The notes beneath the pieces are model-generated. The model saw only the letters and a program-made list of their open reading frames with translations. It made no database searches and was not told the DNA's origin. A program made the position numbers and the translations under genes. From Candidatus Dormiibacterota bacterium (GTDB lineage Bacteria; Chloroflexota; Dormibacteria; CF-121): a stretch of 64,000 nucleotides of DNA. Shown in pieces: positions 48,881-57,943 of this stretch (positions are counted from its first letter, which is position 1; each line of letters begins with the position of its first letter). The stretch covers positions 62,001 through 126,000 of the forward strand of contig DASZZN010000007.1 in assembly GCA_035544955.1 (NCBI GenBank), given 5' to 3'.

Positions 48881-50257
48881 CTACCGGATCCGTTTCCAGC
48901 GGGTGCCGTCCTTGGTGTCGTCCAGCTGGATTCCCATCGCAAGCAGCTGTTTGCGGATCTCGTCCGAGCGGGCAAAGTCGCGCCGCTCCCTGGCTATCCG
49001 CCGCTCGGCGATTAGCTTGTCGACGTCAGCATCGACGGCCTCGGGGAAGTCGATGACATCGAGGATGCCGTTCGCATGGCGGAGTAGCGCCATCGCGCCG
49101 GCGCGCTCCTCCGACGTCGCCTTTCCCGACTCGAGCCGTGGGTTGAAGGCCTTGATGAATTCGAAGAGATGGCCGACGGCCGCCGGCAGATTGAGGTCGT
49201 CGATGAGAGCCTCATCCCAGCGGCTTCGAATCTCGCCAGTCGGTTCCGCCTCCGCCACGCTCCCAAGCCGCACGGCGAACTCATCCAGGCGCTTGACTGA
49301 ACTGTCCGCCGCCTTGAGCAGCTCGGGCGAAAAGGCCAGCGGGCTCCGATAGTGGGCTCCCGTCAGTAGTGCATATCGGATGGCGCGTGGCGCATATCCC
49401 TCGGCTAGCAGATCGCGAACCGTGGAAAAGTTCTTGAGGCGTTTCGACATCTTTTCGCCGGTCGAGTCCTGCAGGTGTTGCGCGTGCAGCCAGTAGCGTA
49501 CAAACGGCTTTCCGGTGGCGCCCTCGCTCTGCGCGATCTCGTCCTCGTGGTGGGGAAAGATCAGGTCGATCCCGCCGGCGTGAATGTCGAGCGACTCCCC
49601 CAGGTACTGCATGCTCATCGCGGAGCATTCGATGTGCCAGCCGGGCCGTCCCGCGCCCAGCGGCGTTTCCCAGGATTGCTCCCCGGGCTTGCGCGCCTTC
49701 CAGAGGGCGAAGTCCCTGGGATCGTCCTTGCCGTATTCATCGACATCGACCCGCGCACCCGCCTTGAGGCCACTGACATCGAGGTGGGCCAGGGCGCCGT
49801 AGCGAGGAAAGGTCGAAATCCGAAAGTACGTCGACCCGTCGGCGACATACGTGTGGCCGTTCTCGGTGAGGCGTTCGATCAGCGACACCATCTCGAAAAT
49901 GTGCTGCGTCGCGCGCGGGTAGTGCTCGGCCCGCCGGATCCGCAGCGTGTCGAGGTCCTCGAAAAAGGCCTCGATGTACTGCTCAGTGAAATCGTCGATC
50001 GTCTGGCCGCGCTCCGCGGACTTCTTGATGATGCGGTCCTCGACATCGGTCAGGTTCATCACCTGGGTGACCCGGTACCCCTGTTGCAGGAACACGCGGC
50101 GCAGCAGGTCCTCGAAGAGAAAGGTGCGGAAGTTGCCGATGTGTGAGTAGTCGTGGACAGTCGGGCCGCAGGTATACATCCGGACGTGGCCTGGCTCGAT
50201 CGAGACGAACTCTTCCACCTGGCCGCTCATCGTGTTGTGCAGGCGCAGCGGCGTCAT
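48881..50257 (-). CDS. cysS: Cysteinyl-tRNA synthetase
   Basis: 458 residues. TCGPTVHDYSHIGNFRTFLF contains the zinc Cys and the HIGN motif, and GEKMSKRLKNFSTVRDLLAE the KMSKS loop. WHIECSAMSMQYLG and DLIFPHHEDEIAQSE hold further zinc and catalytic residues. The C-terminus is ERRDFARSDEIRKQLLAMGI, ending DGTRWKR, the same tail found on the S51-like protein at 23708. It overlaps the ispF stop by 4 bp. Complete by length. Confidence 0.97.
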   Translation of the reverse strand: MTPLRLHNTMSGQVEEFVSIEPGHVRMYTCGPTVHDYSHIGNFRTFLFEDLLRRVFLQQGYRVTQVMNLTDVEDRIIKKSAERGQTIDDFTEQYIEAFFEDLDTLRIRRAEHYPRATQHIFEMVSLIERLTENGHTYVADGSTYFRISTFPRYGALAHLDVSGLKAGARVDVDEYGKDDPRDFALWKARKPGEQSWETPLGAGRPGWHIECSAMSMQYLGESLDIHAGGIDLIFPHHEDEIAQSEGATGKPFVRYWLHAQHLQDSTGEKMSKRLKNFSTVRDLLAEGYAPRAIRYALLTGAHYRSPLAFSPELLKAADSSVKRLDEFAVRLGSVAEAEPTGEIRSRWDEALIDDLNLPAAVGHLFEFIKAFNPRLESGKATSEERAGAMALLRHANGILDVIDFPEAVDADVDKLIAERRIARERRDFARSDEIRKQLLAMGIQLDDTKDGTRWKRIR

Positions 50258-50730
50258 GGAATCTCTCGAAGCAGCGCCACCGCCTGGGCGGCGAGGGCCT
50301 CGCCCTTGCCGATGGGCCCGACGTGATCGGTCGTGGTCGCCTTGAGGCCGACCGCCGCCGGGTCGATGCCGAGCACACCCGCGAGGTTGTTCCGGATGGC
50401 CTCACGGTATGGCGTGAGCCGGGGGACCTGGGCGAGCAGCGTGACGTCGACGTTCTCCACCTGCCATTTGGCACGCCGGCAGTGATCCGCCACCTCGCGC
50501 AGCAAGTCCAGGCTGCGCGCATCCTTGTATTTCGGGTCGTCGTCGGGAAAGAGGGTGCCAATATCTCCGATGCCTGCGGCCCCGCAGAGGGCATCGATCA
50601 GCGCGTGGCAGATGACATCGGCGTCGCTGTGGCCGGTCAATCCCATATCCCACGGAAGCTCGACACCGCCAAGCACCAACTTGCGACCCACCACCAGCCG
50701 GTGCAGGTCGAAGCCGGTCCCTACACGCAC
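50254..50730 (-). CDS. ispF: 2-C-methyl-D-erythritol 2,4-cyclodiphosphate synthase
   Basis: 158 residues. RVGTGFDLHRL carries the zinc/metal Asp and His, LTGHSDADVICHALIDALCG the conserved HSDAD loop, IGDIGTLFPDDDPKYK the substrate loop, and NVDVTLLAQVPRLTPY and ATTTDHVGPIGKGEAL the remaining binding residues. It is a normal-looking MEP-pathway enzyme. It overlaps the upstream ispD-like gene by 10 bp, and its stop overlaps cysS by 4 bp. Confidence 0.97.
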   Translation of the reverse strand: MRVGTGFDLHRLVVGRKLVLGGVELPWDMGLTGHSDADVICHALIDALCGAAGIGDIGTLFPDDDPKYKDARSLDLLREVADHCRRAKWQVENVDVTLLAQVPRLTPYREAIRNNLAGVLGIDPAAVGLKATTTDHVGPIGKGEALAAQAVALLREIP

Positions 50731-51419
50731 AAGGGGTCGGTGGCCAGCAGCGCCTCCACCATCAGCGCATCCTCCCGGGTCGTGACCTTGAGGTTACGAG
50801 ACGAGCCCGAGAAAACCTTGACGAGCTTACCCAGCTTCTCGATCAATTCCGCGTCGTCCTCGACGACGATCCGCTCGCGCACCGCCTTCTCGTGCGCCTC
50901 CAGGAGCCAGTCGTAGCGGAAGACCTGTGGCGTCTGGACCTGCACCAGGTCGGAGCGCTCAACGGTCCCATGGACGAAGCCGGCGCTGTCGACGTGCTTG
51001 TAAGTGTGATGGACGGGGATGGCCGCGGTTGCCGCCCCATGCTGCCGGGCGGCCTCGAGACCGGCGTGGATCAGCTCATCGCTGACCAGGGGACGGGCGC
51101 CATCGTGGACGATCACGAAATCCGGGGGATCCTGCTTCAGGCTCAACAGGCCGATGCGAACTGAGTCCTGCCGGCGCTCACCGCCAAGGCGGATGTCGAT
51201 TGCCTTGCGCCAGCCGTCGCTCTCGAGTTCGCGCGTCACCTCGAGCAGGTTGCGCTGTGAGATCAAGAGCGTGATGCCGGTGATCTCCGGGCATCGGTCG
51301 AACGCTTCGAGCGTGCGGCGAATCAAGGACCGGCCTCCAACCGGCATCAGCACCCTTGCACTGGACTCCCCCTGGTGAAGCCCGGCCCCAGCTGCCGGGA
51401 TGATGGCCTGTACCTGCAC
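50721..51419 (-). CDS. ispD: IspD-like cytidylyltransferase, nucleotide loop degenerate
   Basis: 232 residues, whole IspD fold. VHDGARPLVSDELI, GGERRQDSVRIGLL, VQTPQVFRYDWLLEAHE, NLKVTTREDALMVE and the substrate-arm Thr139 (IPVHHTYK) and Arg155 (TVERSDL) are in place. The nucleotide loop is not: it reads IIPAAGAGLHQGESSARVLM, so the E. coli Arg20 equivalent is His15 and Lys27 is Arg22. It is directly upstream of ispF as in most genomes, but its catalysis is doubtful by itself. A second copy at 59153 has opposite losses. Confidence 0.88.
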   Translation of the reverse strand: MQVQAIIPAAGAGLHQGESSARVLMPVGGRSLIRRTLEAFDRCPEITGITLLISQRNLLEVTRELESDGWRKAIDIRLGGERRQDSVRIGLLSLKQDPPDFVIVHDGARPLVSDELIHAGLEAARQHGAATAAIPVHHTYKHVDSAGFVHGTVERSDLVQVQTPQVFRYDWLLEAHEKAVRERIVVEDDAELIEKLGKLVKVFSGSSRNLKVTTREDALMVEALLATDPLCV

Positions 51420-51527
51420 AGCTCACCCCTTTTTCGTAGTGGCGGATAGGTGGGTTGAAGTATACGTTCGCCGCGAACACGTCAATTCGACATAAAGTCG
51501 CGACAGGTCCGGCCTAAGCTGCCCATC

Positions 51528-52940
51528 ATGACCGAGGCCGCGCTCAGCCTGCTGCGCGATCGCCAGACGTATCTCCGGATCGTCTACCTGCTGCTGGCCT
51601 TTCCGCTGGCGCTGACCTATTTCGTGCTGATCGTGACCGGAATCTCCGTCGGGCTGGGCCTCGCGGTGATCGGGGTCGGCCTCGCCATCCTGGCGGTGAC
51701 GATGCTCGGTTGGCTGCTGGCCGCGCAGTTCGAGCGCGAACTGGCAATTCGTCTGCTGGGAGCCAAGATTCGGCCGCTATCGGTCCCCGAGCCCAAGCCG
51801 CTGGCACTTTGGCCCCGCCTGCTGAAAACTCTGCGAGAGCCGGTGACCTGGAAGAGCCTCGCCTATCTGCTGATCGAGTTCCCCTTCAGCGTGATCGCCT
51901 TTGCCCTCACGGTCGCCCTCCTGTCGGCGTCCCTGGCGATGGCCGCCGTGCCGGTAGGCTATCTCGTCTCGCTCGCCGACCCAACGATGGCGCGCAACGT
52001 CAGCATCAACATCGGCGTCAGTACGCTCACCCCGGACGGCCATCCCTTCGGCGCCTTTTTCCTCGCCACCCTTCTGATCGGAGCGGTTGGGATCTTGCTG
52101 CTCGTCGCCTCGATCGCGGGCCTCAACGGGATCGGTTGGCTCTGGGCACGCTTCGCGGAAATGATGTTGGGCGTCGACGAGAGCCGCCTGCAATTGGCCG
52201 CCGCCCAAGCCGAGGCCGATTCCCAGCGTGGTCGGGCCGAGCGGGCCGATCAGAGCCGCCGCGAAATGATCGTCAACGCATCGCACGAGCTGCGTACCCC
52301 GGTGGCGAGCATCAGCGCGCATGTCGAGTCGTTGCTCAAGCCGGACCGGCAGATGGACGCGGAAACGCGTCAGTATTTGACGGTGGTCGGCAACGAGACG
52401 GAGCGCCTCAGTTCCTTGGTCGACGACCTCCTCATCCTGGCACGCGCCGACGCCGACGAGCTGCACCTCGATGTACGGCCCACCGACGTAACGGAGGTGG
52501 TCGATCGCGTCTGTGCCGCTCTGGCGCCGCTGGCCCGGCGCGAACGCAACCTCAGCCTTGCCCACGCGAGCGCGTCGGAGCTGCCGCGCGCCCTGGCCGA
52601 TCCGGACCGTCTCGCCCAGGTCCTGGGAAACCTGGTGAGGAACGCGGTCAACAACACGCCCGACGGCGGCCTGATCTCCGTCGATACGCAACTCGACGGT
52701 GACCGCGTCATGATCTCCGTTGCGGACACGGGCATCGGCATCGACGCCAAGGACCTACTACGTGTGTTCGATCGCTTCTACCGTACGGACGAATCCCGCG
52801 CACGCGATTCGGGAGGTTCCGGGCTGGGGCTGGCCATCGTCCGCGACCTGATTACCGCAATGGGTGCGACGATCAGTGCCGACAGCACCCCGGGGCACGG
52901 CAGCGTGTTTCGGATCCGGCTGCAACCTGAGGGCACCTGA
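51528..52940 (+). CDS. Membrane sensor histidine kinase
   Basis: 470 residues. The N-terminal ~215 residues are a four-to-six-helix putative sensor domain with a short outside loop (about 155-175). After a coiled linker come the phospho-His box REMIVNASHELRTPVASISA, NLVRNAVNNTP (N-box), SVADTGIGIDA (G1), FDRFYRTDESRARDSGGSGLGLAI (F/G2). All catalytic residues are kept. It is followed after 3 bp by its response regulator and then the MMPL transporter, so the trio is probably an operon. Confidence 0.92.
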   Translation: MTEAALSLLRDRQTYLRIVYLLLAFPLALTYFVLIVTGISVGLGLAVIGVGLAILAVTMLGWLLAAQFERELAIRLLGAKIRPLSVPEPKPLALWPRLLKTLREPVTWKSLAYLLIEFPFSVIAFALTVALLSASLAMAAVPVGYLVSLADPTMARNVSINIGVSTLTPDGHPFGAFFLATLLIGAVGILLLVASIAGLNGIGWLWARFAEMMLGVDESRLQLAAAQAEADSQRGRAERADQSRREMIVNASHELRTPVASISAHVESLLKPDRQMDAETRQYLTVVGNETERLSSLVDDLLILARADADELHLDVRPTDVTEVVDRVCAALAPLARRERNLSLAHASASELPRALADPDRLAQVLGNLVRNAVNNTPDGGLISVDTQLDGDRVMISVADTGIGIDAKDLLRVFDRFYRTDESRARDSGGSGLGLAIVRDLITAMGATISADSTPGHGSVFRIRLQPEGT

Positions 52941-52943
52941 GCC

Positions 52944-53633
52944 GTGGCATCCATCGTGATCGTCGAAGACGAGGCGGCCCTCAACGACCTGCTCCGCACC
53001 GAGCTCGAGGCGGAGGGCCACGTGGTGCGACAGGCCCGTGATGGGCCGACCGCGCTCCGCTTGGTTGCGGAGGAGGCGCCCCAGCTCCTGATCCTGGATT
53101 GGATGCTCCCCGGCCTCGATGGGCTCAGCGTCTGCCGAGAGCTCAGGAAGCGATACCTGATGCCGATCATCATGCTGACCGCCCGCTCGGAGGAAGTCGA
53201 CCGCGTGCTCGGCCTGGAGGTCGGGGCCGACGACTACCTGGTCAAGCCCTTCAGCATGCGGGAACTGCTGGCGCGCACCCGAGCCGCGCTGCGCCGGGTG
53301 GAGTTGGAGGCGAGGCGGGGTCAGACCGCCGCCACCGGCGAGGAGGTCATTGTCCACGGCGCCCTGCGCGTCGATCCCACCTCCCACCGCGCCAGCATCA
53401 GTGAGACCGAGCTCGCCCTGACGCCAAAGGAGTTCGAGCTCCTGCTGCTGTTCGCGGCGAATCCCGGCCGTGCCTTCAACCGCGAGTTCTTGATCGAGCG
53501 CATCTGGGGCGGTGACTACGACGGATTCGACCGGGCGGTCGACAATCACATCCGCCGGTTGCGCGGCAAGCTGGGCGACGTCGGCGAAAAGATCGTCACC
53601 GTCTGGGGCCTCGGCTACCGCTTCATTCCCTAG
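52944..53633 (+). CDS. OmpR/PhoB-family response regulator
   Basis: 229 residues, GTG start. Receiver: IVIVEDEAALNDLLRTELEA, LILDWMLPGLDGL, MLTARSEEVDR, YLVKPFSMREL. Winged-helix output: LTPKEFELLLLFAANPGRAF, NREFLIERIWGGDYDGFDRA and VDNHIRRLRGKLGD, ending VWGLGYRFIP. It is the cognate partner of the kinase three bases upstream and may activate the MMPL gene 109 bp downstream. Confidence 0.95.
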   Translation: MASIVIVEDEAALNDLLRTELEAEGHVVRQARDGPTALRLVAEEAPQLLILDWMLPGLDGLSVCRELRKRYLMPIIMLTARSEEVDRVLGLEVGADDYLVKPFSMRELLARTRAALRRVELEARRGQTAATGEEVIVHGALRVDPTSHRASISETELALTPKEFELLLLFAANPGRAFNREFLIERIWGGDYDGFDRAVDNHIRRLRGKLGDVGEKIVTVWGLGYRFIP

Positions 53634-53742
53634 CGCCGCGGTTTCGACGCAGAATCGCGGCGGATCTGGCGTCGGCCCGCCATCGGCGGTCCCCAGACTT
53701 GCCCCAGAGCCGGTAACCCGCCGGCGAATAGGAGGATGAACA

Positions 53743-55884
53743 ATGTTCGAGCGCTGGGCGCATGTCGTGTACCGTTTCCGTTGGCCATTCCTGGCCCTTT
53801 CCGTCATCGTGCTCGCCCTCTCGGTCGTTGGCCTCGGCACGAAGGGTAACGTCGACGGCCCGCAGCCCGCGAGTCCGCTCGAATCAGACCGTGCCGCGAG
53901 CCTCGTCAGCGCTCAGCTACCGCACGCCTCCGGCACCGGCAGTTCCTTCCTGCTCCTCTTCAGCAACCATGACCTGACGGTGATGAATCCGAGCTACCAG
54001 ACGGCGCTCGAGCAGGCGGTTGCTCCCCTGCGGCTCGACCCACGGGTCGTCTCGGTGGTGACTCCCTACGGCGGGTCGACTGCCGGGCTCGTTTCAAAAG
54101 ATCAGCATGAGGCGGTCGCCATCGTCAACCTCAGGGATAAGAGCAAAGTGGCCAGCACCTACCTGCCACAGCTGCGCGCCATGGTCCACCCGGGAGCGCT
54201 GACGGTGCTCCTCACCGGGAATGTGCCGCTGAACAACGCGTTCAACACGACGCTCGAGGCCGACCTTCAGCGTGCCGAATTCGTCTCATTGCCGCTCGCC
54301 CTCATCCTGCTCGTCTTGATCTTCCGCAGCGCGCTCGCCGCGTTATTGCCAATCGGCGTCGGGGTGCTGACCATCCTCGGTGGTGTCGTGGGAACCCTGC
54401 TCCTCTCGAATTACACCTACGTTTCGCAGTACGCCTTCAACATCGTGACACTGATCGGGTTGGGTGTCTCGATCGACTACTCGCTGATGTTCGTCTCGCG
54501 GTTCCGTGAGGAGCTGCAAAGCGGCGCGTCGCGAGAAGCGGCGCTGGCCACGACGATGGCCACCGCAGGTCGTGCCATCACCTTCTCCGGGCTCACGGTC
54601 GCCATCGGGCTGTCCTCGCTCCTCTTCTTCAGAGGGACCTTCCTCAGCTCGATGGGGCTGGCCGGCGCGCTCGTCGTCGCGCTTGCCGTCCTCTACGGCC
54701 TGACACTGCTCCCGGCCTTGCTGGCCGTGATGGGCAACGGCGTCAACCGCTTTCGTTTGCCCTGGCAGCGGCAGAGTGGCGGCCGCCGATTCTGGTACGG
54801 CACCGCTACCCGAGTCATGCGCCGGCCCCTTATCGTTCTCGTGCCATGCTTCGCCGTGCTGCTCACGGTTGGGACGCCCTTCCTGCAGCTTCGCCTGGCC
54901 GGCATCGGCGTCGACGGTCTACCGCCCCATAACGAGGCGAGGCAGGGCTACGACAAACTGGTGGCCGACTTCGCGGGCTACGGCAACACGGAGATTCCGG
55001 TCGTGGCCTATTTCCCGAACGCCGATCCGCAGAACGGGACGTCGGCGGCCGCGGTCACCGCGTTGACGCAGCAACTGGGCGCGCTGCCCGGTGTGCTACG
55101 GGTCGATGAGCCACAGTTCGGCTCACACATCGCGCTCCTGACGGCGATCTCGAATCTTGACCCGTCGAGCGACAGCGCTCGCCACCTCGTCACGACCATC
55201 CGCGCCAACTCCCTGCCGGCGGGCGGCCAGCTGCTGGTGGCCGGCCAAACGGCGAGCGATCTGGACGTGATCGCGTTCATCACCGCGAAAATGCCATACG
55301 CGCTCGGCTTCGTCCTGCTGGTGACGTACATCGTCCTGTTCTTGATGACCCGTTCGGTCTTCCTCCCCCTCAAGGCGGTGGTCACGAACCTGCTGTCCAT
55401 CTCGGCCTCGTTCGGGGCGATGGTATGGATCTTCCAGCAAGGTCACCTCAGCAACCTGCTCAACTTCACGGCACAATCGATCGACCCGAGCGTGCCGGTG
55501 ATCTTGTTCGCCCTGGTGTTCGGCCTTTCGATGGATTACGAGGTGCTGCTGATCGCCCGCATCCAGGAGCGTTGGCGGGCGACCGGCGACAACACGCGCG
55601 CCGTCGCGGAGGGACTCGAGCGGAGCGGCCGCCTGATCACGGGCGCGGCCGCGATCATGATCGCGGTGTTTCTCGCGTTTGGCCTTGCCGACGTGGTCCT
55701 GATCAAGTCGATCGGCATCGGCATCGCCATTGCGATCGCGGTCGACGCCACCGTGGTGCGCGCGCTGATGGTGCCGGCCATCATGCGATTGTTGGGACCG
55801 CTCAACTGGTGGGCGCCGCGGTGGTTGGCGACGGTTGGGCGCCGTACCCGCATCAGCGAGGTGGCCGCCGAACCCGCCGCCTGA
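53743..55884 (+). CDS. MMPL/RND-family lipid transporter
   Basis: 713 residues, ATG with AGGAGGATGAAC upstream. Two halves of the MMPL fold: an N-terminal helix (WPFLALSVIVLALSVVGLG), a periplasmic domain, and helices with the SSD-like region ITLIGLGVSIDYSLMFVSRF, repeated in the second half (LVFGLSMDYEVLLIARIQE). The conserved Asp-Tyr motifs that couple to protons are in both. Exports lipids or drugs across the membrane. The upstream two-component pair suggests envelope-stress control. Confidence 0.92.
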   Translation: MFERWAHVVYRFRWPFLALSVIVLALSVVGLGTKGNVDGPQPASPLESDRAASLVSAQLPHASGTGSSFLLLFSNHDLTVMNPSYQTALEQAVAPLRLDPRVVSVVTPYGGSTAGLVSKDQHEAVAIVNLRDKSKVASTYLPQLRAMVHPGALTVLLTGNVPLNNAFNTTLEADLQRAEFVSLPLALILLVLIFRSALAALLPIGVGVLTILGGVVGTLLLSNYTYVSQYAFNIVTLIGLGVSIDYSLMFVSRFREELQSGASREAALATTMATAGRAITFSGLTVAIGLSSLLFFRGTFLSSMGLAGALVVALAVLYGLTLLPALLAVMGNGVNRFRLPWQRQSGGRRFWYGTATRVMRRPLIVLVPCFAVLLTVGTPFLQLRLAGIGVDGLPPHNEARQGYDKLVADFAGYGNTEIPVVAYFPNADPQNGTSAAAVTALTQQLGALPGVLRVDEPQFGSHIALLTAISNLDPSSDSARHLVTTIRANSLPAGGQLLVAGQTASDLDVIAFITAKMPYALGFVLLVTYIVLFLMTRSVFLPLKAVVTNLLSISASFGAMVWIFQQGHLSNLLNFTAQSIDPSVPVILFALVFGLSMDYEVLLIARIQERWRATGDNTRAVAEGLERSGRLITGAAAIMIAVFLAFGLADVVLIKSIGIGIAIAIAVDATVVRALMVPAIMRLLGPLNWWAPRWLATVGRRTRISEVAAEPAA

Positions 55885-55885
55885 T

Positions 55886-56704
55886 TCAGGAGCCCGCCTT
55901 GCGCGCGATGATCGACAGGTATTCGGAGTCGAGGACCAGGCTGCCGTCCGTCGCCGCATTGAGCGCGCGCATCAAGCCTGCGCCCTCGACCCGGAGCTCC
56001 TGATAGCGCTCGGGCGACAGCATCGTCCGGAGGGCGATCAGCGGCGGGTTGGTGCGCTCCCAGAAGTCGAACCCGTCTTCCGGCGAGGAAAACGAAAACC
56101 TGACCGTCTTCCGCTCGACGCGCAGCGACGAGGCCTTGCCATCGAAGCGGCGACGGACCTCTGCCTCGTCGCCCCAGGCAAATGGCGACGGAACATCGAG
56201 CCCGCCCGGGGGCGCGAGCGAGAATCGCGTGAGCAGATCGGTAAAGCTGCCCAGGAATCCGGCCTTCGAGTAGTTGGCCATCGCCACCAGGCCGCCGGGT
56301 TTCACAACGCGGAACAGCTCGGCCGCCACGCGCTCCGGCCGGGGCGCGAACATCGCCCCGAAGACCGAGGCGGCCACATTGAAGCGATCGCTGGCAAAAG
56401 GAAGCTGTTCGGCATCGGCAGCCTGCCATTCGATCGTCAGACCATCGGTCTCGGTGCGAGCACGACCGAGGTCGATCATCTTCGGTGTTAGGTCCGAGGC
56501 GATGACCCGAGCGCCCCGTCGGGCGGCGGCGATCGCGAAGTTGCCGTTGCCGGCCGCGACGTCGGCAACCTCCATTCCCGGCCGGATATCGGCCGCAGCG
56601 GCCAGTTCCTCGGCATGTGGCTGCAGGTAGGGAGCCACCTCGCGATAATCGCCGAGCGCCCACATCCAGCGGGTCGCCTCTTTCATCCGGTCAATCTGAT
56701 CCAC
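55886..56704 (-). CDS. Class I SAM-dependent methyltransferase
   Basis: 272 residues. MDQIDRMKEATRWMWALGDY then EVADVAAGNGNFAIAAARRG (motif I), VIASDLTPKMIDLGRAR, DAEQLPFASDRFNVAASVFG and VVKPGGLVAMANYSKAGFLG are UbiE/SAM_MT_11-like. Substrate unknown, maybe a lipid or metalloid. It ends one base from the MMPL stop and is divergent from the MFS gene. Confidence 0.88.
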   Translation of the reverse strand: MDQIDRMKEATRWMWALGDYREVAPYLQPHAEELAAAADIRPGMEVADVAAGNGNFAIAAARRGARVIASDLTPKMIDLGRARTETDGLTIEWQAADAEQLPFASDRFNVAASVFGAMFAPRPERVAAELFRVVKPGGLVAMANYSKAGFLGSFTDLLTRFSLAPPGGLDVPSPFAWGDEAEVRRRFDGKASSLRVERKTVRFSFSSPEDGFDFWERTNPPLIALRTMLSPERYQELRVEGAGLMRALNAATDGSLVLDSEYLSIIARKAGS

Positions 56705-56734
56705 GATGCCGCCTCTCGTTCTACCATTCGGCGA

Positions 56735-57943
56735 GTGATCGCGCCGAAATCGTCTCGTGCCTCCGGCCGTGTCGCCTGGATCAGCGCCGGGACGCCCCTC
56801 GTGCTGTTCGTGACCTTAGGCCTTCCTGCCGGGGCGCTGGGTGTCGCCTGGCCGTACATGCGCGACTCGCTGCACGCCCCACTGGCAGGCCTTGGTCTAT
56901 TGCTCGCCGCTTTTACGGCGGCATACTTCGTGGCCAGCGCCGTCAGCGGGCCGCTTGGCACCCGTGCTGGAACGCGGGCCTTGCTGATCGCGGGGTGTGG
57001 GCTGGCCGCCATTGGCTTGCTCGGCCTGTCGCTGGCGACCGGATGGTGGATGGTCCCGCTGGTCAGTCTGTTGTCTGGCGCCGGCTCCGGTTTCATCGAC
57101 GCGGCCGCCAATGCTCACACCTCCCTCAACCGGGGCGTGCGCTACATGGGGTGGCTGCACGCCTCCTGGGCCGTGGGCGCCGCCCTCGGCCCAGTGGTCG
57201 TCGTGGCCTCGGTTGGTTTGACCGGGTCCTGGCGAGCGTCCTTCACGGCAATTGCGGTGGCGTTCTTCGCCGTTGGTGTTCTCGTCGCCTACCGCTCTGA
57301 CGACTGGATCGATTCCGCGCCCGAGCTGAATCGACCATCGCAGGACGCCGTCGTGCAGCAATCGAGCCGCCGCAGGGTGCTCATGCTCCTTATCGGCCTC
57401 TTCGTCCTGGGTGCCGGGCTCGAGGGAACCGCGGGGGATTGGTCCTACACGCAGCTGACCGCCGGGCGGTCGCTTTCCGCCGGCCTGGCGAGCCTGGGTG
57501 CCGCCTTGTTCTGGGCTGGTCTGGCTGGGGGACGAGTTGCGCTCGGCCTGCTCGGCAATCGCGCGGCTCCGATGCGCTTGCTGGACATCAGCGTGGGGGT
57601 AGCGACCCTGGCGGCACTCGTCTTCTGGCTTGCGCCGCCGCTGGTGTCGGCATTGATCGCCCTACCAATCCTGGGGGCCGCGGTCTCCGTGATCTTTCCC
57701 CTGCTCCTCTCGATCACGCCGAGCCGGGTCGGAGCCGCGATGACGTCCCACGCGGTCGGCTATGAGCTGGCGGCCGGTACGCTGGGCGGGGGCGGCCTTC
57801 CGGCGCTGACCGGCCTCGTGCTTCAGTCCGCCGGCCTCCTATCGCTGGGTCCGCTCCTTCTGGTGATGGCCGCCGCGCTGACGTTACTGCACATCAGCAG
57901 CCGCGTCGGCACGCCGCCGGCAGGATCAGAGACCGCCCGGTAG
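56735..57943 (+). CDS. Major facilitator superfamily transporter
   Basis: 402 residues from GTG 56735; a longer open frame from 56615 overlaps the divergent methyltransferase and is not needed. Twelve hydrophobic segments, including ISAGTPLVLFVTLGLPAGAL, LAAFTAAYFVASAVSGPLG and the C-terminal LLLSITPSRVGAAMTSHAVG. Sugar- or drug-type MFS proteins look like this; the substrate is unknown. It overlaps the convergent lipoprotein gene by 18 bp. Confidence 0.88.
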   Translation: MIAPKSSRASGRVAWISAGTPLVLFVTLGLPAGALGVAWPYMRDSLHAPLAGLGLLLAAFTAAYFVASAVSGPLGTRAGTRALLIAGCGLAAIGLLGLSLATGWWMVPLVSLLSGAGSGFIDAAANAHTSLNRGVRYMGWLHASWAVGAALGPVVVVASVGLTGSWRASFTAIAVAFFAVGVLVAYRSDDWIDSAPELNRPSQDAVVQQSSRRRVLMLLIGLFVLGAGLEGTAGDWSYTQLTAGRSLSAGLASLGAALFWAGLAGGRVALGLLGNRAAPMRLLDISVGVATLAALVFWLAPPLVSALIALPILGAAVSVIFPLLLSITPSRVGAAMTSHAVGYELAAGTLGGGGLPALTGLVLQSAGLLSLGPLLLVMAAALTLLHISSRVGTPPAGSETAR